Assembly (NCBI GenBank): GCA_028751875.1
Contig: CM054140.1
Coordinates: 29,604,408-29,668,407 of the forward strand
Length of the DNA: 64,000 nt
Source of the DNA: Rapana venosa
Lineage: Eukaryota; Mollusca; Gastropoda; Neogastropoda; Muricidae
Direction of reading: 5' to 3'
The notes below the pieces were generated by a model. The model had not been told where the DNA came from and ran no database searches. It worked only from the letters and a program-made list of their open reading frames with translations. Shown piece after piece: positions 55,399-64,000 of the stretch (within the stretch, counting starts at the first letter, position 1; every line of letters begins with the position of its first letter). A program made the translations under genes and the position numbers.

Positions 55399-57745
55399 TA
55401 TCTATCTGTCCCGTAGTCTGACGACCGTGGGGGCACCCTCAAAGACTCAGCAACCAGTTCCCTCCATTCCTCTCTCTGTTCTGCCTTTTTCAGGGTTTTG
55501 TTGAGTTCTAGGCCTGTCCATTCGCTGATGTTATCCTCCCAGCTCTTCCTTGGTCTGCCTCTTCTTCTTCCTCCTTGGACAGTGCCTTGTAAAACTGTCT
55601 TTGCAAGTCCTTTGGATCTTGTGACATGCCCATACCATTTAAGTTTACGCTTTTTCACTATCGTTAGAAGGTTCTCATAGGGTCCAATGGTTTGCTGGAT
55701 TCTGTTATGCACGCTTTCGTTGCTTATGTGCTCTTTGTAGAGATGCCAAGGAGTCTCCGAAAGCATCTCATCTCCACCGCCTGTACTCTTCTCTCCAAAT
55801 CTGCAGTCAGGGTCCATGATTCACAGGCATACAGAAATATGGATATGACAAGGGAGCGCATTAGTCTGATCTTGGAGATAAGTGAGATATTTTTATCTCT
55901 CCAGATGGTGTTTAGTTTTGACAGTGCTGTTATTGTCTGTGCAGTCCTGCATACTACTTCTGGCTTGGATCCCTGGTCTGATACAATGGCTCCCAGGTAC
56001 TTGAAGCTTTGAAATGTTTCCAGCTTCTGGTCATTAACCCTGATATAAGTGCTAATGCCGTTGGTATTATTAGTCATCAGTTTGGTCTTCTCTGCACTGA
56101 TTTCCATGCCGTATGTTTTGGAGGCCTTATTCAGGTGTTCTGTTAGGCTGGGAAGCTCTTTTTCTGATCCTGCTATTCCATCAATGTCATCTGCGAAGCG
56201 GAGGTTTGTGATCGTTCTGCCACCAATGCTGACTGATCCTTCATGATGTTCCAGTGCATCAGCCATGATTCTCTCAAGGAAGATGCTGAAAAGAGTGGGT
56301 GCGAGTAGACAGCCCTGCCTTACTCCAACTGTTGTTCAAAACCATTCTCCAATGTTGTTGTTGTAGTACACTGCACTGGTGGCCTCGCTGTACAGCTGTT
56401 TGATGACTCTGATCAGGTTTGCATTGATGCTGTACAAATTCATGGTTGCCCACAAAGCTGCATGCCACACCCTGTCAAATGCCTTCTTAAAATCGATAAA
56501 TACATGGTAAAGGTCTTGTTGATGTTGAAGGTACTGCTCACATAGTATTCTGAGGTTGAATATCTGTTCTGTTGTGCTGCGCCCTGCTCTGAAACCTGCT
56601 TGTTCCTCAGCAATCATGGTCTCTGCTTGTGGCTTCAGTCTATTCAATATTATCTGCAGCATTACCTTGCTTGGGTGGCATATGAGGCTGATTGTGTGGT
56701 AATTATGGCATTGTTGTAGATTTCCTTTCTTGGGGAGGGTGATGATGAGTGACTGTGTCCATGGTGTTGGCCATTTTCCTGTCTGCCAGATCTTGGGCAC
56801 TGATCATGGCTTCCCCTCCAGCTTGAACCAACTCAGCTGGAATGTTGTCAGCCCCTGCTGACTTCCCCTTTTTCAGCGATCTGACTGCTGTTTCCACTTC
56901 TTCTCGGAGGATAGGGTGACTGTCTGTGTCTTTGCTTGTGGGTACATTAAGGACTTCTGGATCTCCTGCGGTTCTATAGTTATACAGGTTGGAGCAGTAT
57001 TCTGTCCATCTGTTCAGAATATCCTGGTCGTCAGTGAGACACTTCCCATTTTTGTCTTGGATTTTTAAACCTTTTCCCTGTTTTGTGCTAGTCAGGTCTT
57101 TCACCAGCTGATATGCTTTCTTGCTATTGTTTTTCTTGATGTTCTCTTCAATGTCTTGGCACTGTTCACCATCCATTTCTCTTTTGCTTCTGTCATGGAC
57201 TTCCTGATTCTTTTGTTGACTGCCCTATATTGTTCTGCTCTTTCTTTTGTTTCATTTTTCTTTTTCTTCAACTCTCTACGCTTGTCGCATAGCTGTAGGA
57301 TGTTAGGTGTGACCCATGGTTTTTTGACTGGTCGGTGTTTGCCAAGAAGCTCGCTTGCTGTTTCAGTCACTGCTGTATTGAAACTATTCGTCAGTGTATC
57401 TATGTCTGAGTCAATCACAGTGAGTGCTGCAAACTTTCCACCTATCCTTGCTTGAAAAATGTCTACTACCTCTGGGTCCTTCAGCTTCTCGAGGTCAAAT
57501 TTGATCCTGATGTTGTTCCGCTTGTGGATTTTCTTTAGACGTAGTCGGAAAGTCATCATCACAAGATCATGATCACTCCCTATGTCTGCTCCTGGAAAAC
57601 TTCGTGTCTGTGCGATGTTAACGCTAGACTGAAACCGTCTTTTCACCATGATATAGTCAATTTGGTTGTGGTGTTCTCCATTTGGGCTATGCCATGTCCA
57701 TTTTCTGGATTTCTTGTGTGGGCCAAGTGTATTCACTATATACTG
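55399..57745 (-). mobile_element. RTE-type LINE, 2.35 kb, 5'-truncated
   Basis: Minus strand, in order: end of the endonuclease domain (PNGEHHNQIDYIM, GSDHDLVMMTFRLRL), linker, RT (NLRILCEQYLQHQQDLYHVF, FIDFKKAFDRVWHAAL, FADDIDGIAGSE) and the C-terminal region shared with 11143-11893 (FKYLGAIVSDQGSKPE, GGRRRGRPRKSWEDNISEW). At least four frame breaks. It ends in (TAGA)n. TTTCATTATC occurs at 55389-55398 and 57746-57755 and is a likely target duplication. Confidence 0.92.
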
Positions 57746-57759
57746 TTTCATTATCATGG

Positions 57760-57848
57760 CATATAATTTAAACGAGTTTAATCAAAAATGAGTGTTGATG
57801 GTCATCGTGTACTGTTTTGGGAATTATACATTGGACATTATCTCTGAA

Positions 57849-57883
<35 letters not shown>

Positions 57884-59520
57884 ACACACACACTGTCTCT
57901 CTCACCTTTTATCGTTTTGCTTATAGTTATAGTGTATCCTGATGAAGATTCATACTTCATAATTTCAATACTTTATTGGGCTTGTCCGCTGTACTTAAGT
58001 TTTAATGAGTGCCCCTTTTCAATATCTTATTGTTATATGTAACAAGTATATGTACCATTTGACAATGTGTAGATGTTTATCTTTATGACTTATTAAGTTT
58101 GGTTTTGTTGTTCTTGCTTTCTTCTTTTTGTTGGTTTGGTTTTTCTTTCTCTTTTGTTTGTTTTGGTTGGGTTTTTTTTGAGGGGGTGGAGGTGTTTTTA
58201 GGGCTTTTTTTTGGGGGGGGGGGGGGGGGGGGGTTGAAAAGGGATATTTCCCCTTGTTTCTGCTGTGAGAGAGTGTAAGTGTTGGGTTATTATTAAGATG
58301 TATCCCTACGGGTGGGGACTGGATGTAAAAAAGCACGAGTGCTTATTCATTATCCTCTTTTGAAATTAATGTTCAAGTCAGTTAGGGATTTTGTAAGTTT
58401 TTTTTCTTTTAAAATCATGTTGTCGTTGTTGTAGTAAGATTTTTACCTGTTTTGTTGATAGCCCCTAATCAGGGCAAGGGCCGGATGAAAAAAAGTATGC
58501 CCATGCTTATTCTGTTACCCTTGAAAAACAAAGATTCATTGATTCCTCGAAATAAAAGAATTTGTCATTGTCATCATCATTGTTTGCTAGCTGCCTGACC
58601 ACAATATGCATGCGTGGGGTCAACACTGTAGGAACACAAGTAATCCTCATTTGATGATCATTTCCTACTTTCTCATCACTAGCTGGTGTTAATCTATGGC
58701 TTCAACTCCCAAAACAAGTACACAGTGCATATTCACACTTTAACAAAAATATGTGAAAACCACCGAAATGTGACCCGGAACCCATATGTATAACCTAAAG
58801 GCGCATGCGTACAGGGAAACCTGTAGATAACACTAGGCTGCTCTCCCCTAAGTTTTCCTCGTGGTGACAAGGTGCAGATTAGGCCTAGTCTGCTCGACGA
58901 TCGACGCACTCGTTGAATGCGTAAGTTGTGTGTTGGGAATGTTGAGCTAGAAATGCTGTTTCTGGAGAGAAAACCCCCCCAAAACATGAATGATGAATCA
59001 GAATGTCTTAAAAATCATGTTTGATCGAAGAAAAGTTCTGAAGAACTTTAGATATTGCAAACTGTTGAATAGAAAGTGACGGTTCAGACCGACCATGTGT
59101 CGAGCTCCTTCTTGGATGAGAAAATTGACATCAAATAACAAAGCTAGTAGCTGTAATACTCCAGTTAAAATTGATGTTTCTTTTTCAGTGTTATATTACT
59201 ACTTTTTTTCTTCTTCGCCAGATGACTTTAGCCTTTGGTGTCATACAGTATGATACAAAGGGCGATGCCTCATCGATTCAATGTCAGATTAAATTACGCA
59301 TTTCATTTAGTCATTATATAACATCTATTGCGTCTGTCAAATTCTGTTTTCTGAGTTTAAAATCACGTTCATTTGTTTGTCTTTTTCTGTTTGTTTTCTT
59401 TTGATTTTTAGCAGTTGTTGATTTCTGTATGTTTGATTTCCCCAGGTTATCAGATTGAAAAAAAAAAAGTAAAATTTTTACAGTCAGTAGCCTGAGTATT
59501 TTTATTTCTTTCTTTCTTTC
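57760..59520 (+). other. Non-coding stretch with SINE tails
   Basis: Shared-body SINE 3' ends at 58310-58362 and 58465-58566, a (CA)n run and a G homopolymer at 58214-58234. No exon recognised. Confidence 0.5.
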
Positions 59521-59527
59521 TTTATTG

Positions 59528-59745
59528 TTTTATATCGAGGGTAATGGAAAAGCACTCATTCTTTTTTACATCCAGTCCCCGTGTGTATGCGGTTTTGTAA
59601 ATTCTGTCATCAGTTTCTACTGGCACACAATGGCCTACTCTTCACACAATGGCCTTCTCTTCCTGAACAGGATTTAATGTGTGTGCTCCATGTTCTGCAT
59701 GTGTTCGAACATGGAGCCTCGGTTTATAGTCTCATCGGAAGTAGG
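59528..59745 (-). mobile_element. SINE, shared body
   Basis: On plus: TATATCGAGGGTAATGG, CATCCAGTCCCCGTGTG, then ACACAATGGCCTACTCTTC with a short internal duplication (ACACAATGGCC twice) and ATAGTCTCATCGGAAG. Confidence 0.82.
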
Positions 59746-60112
59746 GAATAGGTGTGTGTTCCATGTGCTTTTAAAAAGTTTTTCTCCCCAAAGAACTTGT
59801 AGGCCTAATCTTTTTCTAAAGAAAAGTTGAAAGAAATCATGAAAAAATCTGATGATCTGTTAGTTTCATAGCCTATAATATATAAGTAACACATTGTTGG
59901 TCAGATGAAAAATTTCACCTTTATTACACAGTTCATTCTGTTTTTGAAAAATTCACATTTATTACAGTTTTACACAGTTCATTCCATATTTTAGAATTTG
60001 AAATCAAATTGTTCAGTCAAACTTAGTTTAACTAAAGTGCTGCAGTTCTTTTTTCACCCTTGCACTGCTGGATATAATTGAATGTACAATGAAGCAAGAC
60101 TTGCCAAGTTAC

Positions 60113-60510
60113 CTCTCAAGTTGAAGCTGTTAATAAATTATTGTGAATTTATTGTAGACCGGAACAGAGTGCACATGAGAAACCGCGTGCAGCCTACTGC
60201 CAGTTTTAAGAGCCTTGAGAGAACACTGTGTCATACTATAACAGGATCATCATATAATGATATATTTAATAAACATTATTATCATTTCATTTACTTTGGG
60301 TGGGATGTCTTACAGCTGCACAGTGTGCAAGAACACTGATGGCAATTCTTCATAACATTTTTTCCTCAAGTGGCATTAGTTTTTTTTGCATGGTATGCAT
60401 TTCATTTTACTTGCATGGTATGCATGCAGACATTGCACGGGTTGGCATGTGCACTTCATTCCGGTCTATAATAAATTCGCAAGATTTACAAACAGCTTCA
60501 ACTAACGAGG
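60113..60510 (+). repeat. Inverted repeat, arms about 65 bp
   Basis: The left arm (60113-60177) contains AGTTGAAGCTGTTAATAAAT and ATTGTAGACCGGAAC, ending AGTGCACATG. The right arm (60446-60510) carries the reverse complement at about 80-85% identity. The 268 bp centre is not repetitive. It could be a small non-autonomous element or the terminal part of the recombinase element downstream. Confidence 0.8.
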
Positions 60511-60715
60511 TAAGTCTTGGTTTATTGTATTTAATTCTTGCTCATTTCCTGTACACCTCCACTACAGGCACATGAGATTTGAGAGCCACAGTGTTCTCGA
60601 GACAAACACATCCACCACATGACATGAAAAAAGAAAACATGTCCAACCTTACTTCTGTGTTAGGAAACGCTCCATGATGGACCGGCCCATGGTCAGTGTT
60701 AGTCGCACATTCTTA

Positions 60716-61250
60716 TTATAAAATGTTGTATATGTGGAAACACTTGTCCATCCAGCTGCTTTCATCAATCATGATGATGTTTATTGGAGCATCTGCAAGT
60801 TTTGCTGCTGAAGTACTGGCTGACCTCATACTGTGTACTGTGAAACATGTGATGTCTATGCCTGCCCTTTCCAATGTCCACTTCAGCCAGCGAGAGATGG
60901 TATCGCTGTGCAGTGTTTGGAGAGTGATACACAAATGTTCGGTGGAATTCTGAGCCCTCCTTTTTTTTTTTGTCTTAGGTATTCTGTCAGTGTGTGAACT
61001 ACACACAGAGCCTCCTTATCCACAAAAGTCATGAGTTCAATCGGTGATTGATGGACTCCTCTTCTTGATTGTTTTAATAAACTGTTTACATAAAATAAAC
61101 ATTTTGCCTTGTTAGTAGCATACTATCTATGTCAAGTGCAGCAATAGTTTGATGCCTCTGACCCGACAGAAGTGCACTTAACATAAAAAATTTCATTGTC
61201 AGTTCTTTGAAAGTCATTTTATCCCCTGGAACCCACGTTTCTAGCATACA
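60716..61250 (-). pseudogene. Decayed tyrosine recombinase (DIRS/Ngaro- or Crypton-like)
   Basis: Minus-strand pieces: FMLSALLSGQRHQTIAALDI (first catalytic Arg region), SLLKQSRRGVHQSPIELM, LCVVHTLTEYLRQK, then TISRWLKWTLERAGI and CFTVHSMRSASTSAA, which is the H-x2-R motif. A final Tyr lies in CFHIYNI, though the usual GWSS context is degraded to ESSW. At least two frame breaks; no reverse transcriptase is next to it. It is a fragment of a tyrosine-recombinase transposon. Confidence 0.75.
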
Positions 61251-61259
61251 TTGAATAAG

Positions 61260-62635
61260 CAATGCATTTGTGTATGTGTGTGTTGTGAGATGAGAGATTG
61301 TTTCATGTAAATACTTTCAAGCTGAACATCTGAGTTTGGTCATGCTATATGGTACATTTATAGTGAAATTGGTTTGTATGTATCAAGTAAAAAAAAAAAA
61401 AAGAGAAAAAGAAAAAAAGTTAGAATTATCTAGTAAAAAATAAGATATGGGAAGTTATATAGCTTAATAAAGTTGGCTACCAGTACCAATCTACCGATTA
61501 ATATTAGACAACAAAAGAATGCTGCACTTGAGGCGAAACATCCACATGTCGAAACTGAAAACTGTACAATGTTCACTCGTTTTGATCCCGTCATTTTACA
61601 AAATTAGCACATAAATTTCATGTAGGCCCAAGCATTAGGCACCATTTGTGTTGAATTTTGTTACCTTGTTTGTATATATATGTTCATAGCAACTTGAGTC
61701 TAAACCAAGTGTTAAATGTGCTCCTGGAAATGGGGTTCAGCTTCAAATGCTTGCGAACTTCAGCTTTCGAGACGCGGCTTCCAGAGATTTACTGCACATA
61801 CTCCAAATTAATATAATTCATTTCTTGTGGAGACTTTGTGGTCTGCTCGTCCTTGTTTGTTTTGTCCACACACTCACATACATTTGAACCTTTATTTTCC
61901 CGCACGAAAATGTGTCTTCAGTTTAACATCAAGCATAATGAGAATACTTTTGATAGACAAGCTTTGACTTTCAAGGTGTTTGTCACAGTTTTCATATTTT
62001 TATGTATATTTGAAACCATTGGTAATTTTCATCATCCATTGATATATGTTAATGAAGGATTCATGTGTACATTTAGTGAAGAAAGGAAGGTGACAGGCTG
62101 AGAATCATTGCACATAGCTTTGTCACTCATTCCCATGGCAGATGGGTGGGTTGGAGCAAAAGCAACCACTTTCACTAGGATTATAGATTTTTTTTGTTTA
62201 AAAAAAAAAGATCCATATACTTGGTTCCCCTTTTCTTTCTTTCTTTTTTTTGTTTTGTCTTGGGAATAGAAATAATTTATTATGTATTTTAGGAATAAAG
62301 GATAAACAGTTAATTACCTGTTTAAACAAAAAAAATCTTTCAGGAAATGTGTTGACAAAAGCATATTTGAATGAATTCTTATTTGAATTTTGCCCTTGAA
62401 AAGTCCTTGAGTTTCTCATGATTTTCAAGAAGGCTGAGTCAGCCTGTTGCTGTTTTTGTCATATGTTGATGCAGTTTCAGTGTCGCACAATGGCAACACC
62501 TGTTAATAACATGAGTATCATTACTGTATGATGCATGACACATGTGTATATGATAAAGTTTTTGTTATTTATGTAGTTAAAAATATGAGACTCCTTGAAG
62601 GAGTTATTCCCTTTCTTAGGTTTTATAAATTCTCA
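61260..62635 (+). other. Non-coding AT-rich stretch
   Basis: No coding, SINE or LINE signal recognised. Short A and T homopolymers only. Confidence 0.5.
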
Positions 62636-62639
62636 TTAT

Positions 62640-62962
62640 CCACTTATTGACCTATGTTTTATTTCATCGTCTGGTTTTTGACCTAGGTTCTATTTCATCA
62701 TCCAGTTATTGACCGTGGTTTTATTTAGTCATCCAGTTATTGACCGTTTAATTTAATCATCCAGTTATTGACCGTTGTTTAATTTCATCATCAGGTTATT
62801 GACCGTTGTTTAATTTCATCATCCAGTTATTGACCGTTGTTTAATTTCATCATCCAGTTATTGACCGTTGTTTAATTTCATCATCCAGTTATTGACCTTT
62901 GTTTAATTTCATCATCCAGTTATTGACTGTTGTTTTATTTAATCATCCAATTATTGACCTGG
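62640..62962 (+). repeat. 31 bp minisatellite, about 11 units
   Basis: The unit CCAGTTATTGACCGTTG followed by TTTAATTTCATCAT is repeated. The middle five copies are nearly identical and the flanks are degraded. Confidence 0.94.
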
Positions 62963-62999
62963 TGGTCCTGTGCGTAAAAATGTGTTTTATTTGGGGGGG

Positions 63000-64000
63000 A
63001 AAAAAATAAAACCTTTCCAACCATCTATCTTTAATTAAACAATTTTTTTTTTATTACCTTCCTTACTCTCAGGCAGCAGTCAAGACTATAATAGTGTTGT
63101 CAGCCAGTTGTTTACAAATATGTAATTAAAACAAAAACAAAAAAAAGAAGAAGAGTAACATGCAAAGGGATTTCTGTGCGCACTGATTTTTTTGTTTTTG
63201 GTTATAAGAGAGCTTGTTGCTGCAATTAAGCCCTAACTTCCCTTGGTTTAGGCCTGGCCAGGTGTACATGTACACAGAAATGACTTACAAGTCTCTGAGC
63301 ACATGTTTTATGTCACATTACCTCTGTTGTGAATTTGCAGACAACATGTTACAAGGATGAAACTAGATTAACGCTATAATTATAATGTAGATCAATGTGA
63401 ATAGGTTTTCTTAAAAAGAAAATTACTAGTGAAACTTCAAGCAGTTTTAGACCAATTCAGTATGCCTGATATCTCTCTCTCTCTCTCTTTAATGAAACCA
63501 TTGCCATAAGTCCTTTTAAAAAAAAAAAAAGAATGAATCCCAAATGTCTTCATGTAGCTGAACTGACTCCAGAAAATTATATTTTCAGAAATCTGCTGTG
63601 CAGTGGTTAAATGTTTTTATGAGTTACATTCGTAGTAGAACAGACTGTGCAGAGTGATGTTTTGTTTTGCCAACTCATTTTCTTTGTGATCATTTTCAGA
63701 AGCACCTTTCCAACGGTCAGCTGCAGAGGATGAATCAGAATGGAAAGAGCAAGTACATACTTGCATACAAAGTCAACCCCTTTGGCTCCCACTGTGGCAA
63801 AAGGTGTTATGTAGATCGCCAGCAATCCCTTACAGCCCAGGAACTTGAGCCTCCCACGTGAAATCGACTTGGGAGTCTTTCTGGCCAGGGTTATTGCCTT
63901 CTATTGTCCTTATCCACAATGCCGAAAAACCTGTCCCTTCGTCTTTCTCACCTGCTGGTAGGTAGCTGTGTACCTCTAGTGTTTGTGAATCTTGATAAGG
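63000..64000 (+). other. Right edge, possible exon near 63702-63861
   Basis: ATTTTCAG ends at 63701 and is followed by an open frame encoding HLSNGQLQRMNQNGKSKYI and NPFGSHCGKRCYVD, with a stop at 63859-63861. No family was recognised and no second exon supports it. The rest shows no features beyond a CT run at 63475-63488. Confidence 0.25.

Noticed and set aside
63667..63861. Candidate 64-residue protein at the right edge
   Set aside because: Kept only as a low-confidence possible exon: there is an acceptor-like TTTTCAG, but no homology and no partner exon in the window.

Overview
The window is animal genomic DNA with split genes, GT-AG introns and dense interspersed and simple repeats. Its SINE families, RTE-type LINEs, a Ty3/gypsy element and very long CA, GA and GATA-like tracts resemble mollusc genomes, most likely a gastropod. 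That placement is inferred from repeat style and is not proven.

Three host genes can be read. (1) 635-4514 (+) holds the last three coding exons of a pancreatic-lipase-family gene; the catalytic-Ser exon lies upstream of the window. Its stop is followed at once by a minisatellite in which almost every 35-38 bp unit carries AATAAA. (2) 8953-29894 (+) is a complete 13-exon TMEM8/PGAP6 gene: signal peptide, glycosylated ectodomain, EGF-like module and seven-TM CREST domain. The exons sum to 809 codons plus stop only if one surplus T in exon 12 is discounted. (3) 39222-43176 (-) is a three-exon gene for an 806-residue acidic protein. Its last residues match the C-terminal RAD51-binding motif of RAD51AP1. 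Genes 2 and 3 converge.

The rest is mobile or repetitive DNA. At 46608-51119 lies a young Ty3/gypsy LTR element with 183 bp LTRs differing at one base, a 5 bp target duplication, PBS, PPT and a gag-pol with three single-base frame breaks. RTE-type LINE copies lie at 11143-11893 and 55399-57745. Other LINE remnants lie at 26574-27253, 46139-46530 and 51140-52190. A decayed tyrosine recombinase lies at 60716-61250. At least three SINE families are present: one with a Meta-domain-like body and two alternative tRNA-like heads, one with a tRNA-like box fused to a 5S-rRNA-like segment, and one tRNA-derived family with a different body. Several insertions have readable target duplications, including a SINE inside a LINE.

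Several TMEM8 introns begin with tandem repeats directly at the splice donor. No rRNA or stand-alone tRNA genes and no CRISPR arrays were seen. The right part (about 52.2-64 kb) has no convincing host exon apart from a weak candidate near 63.7 kb.
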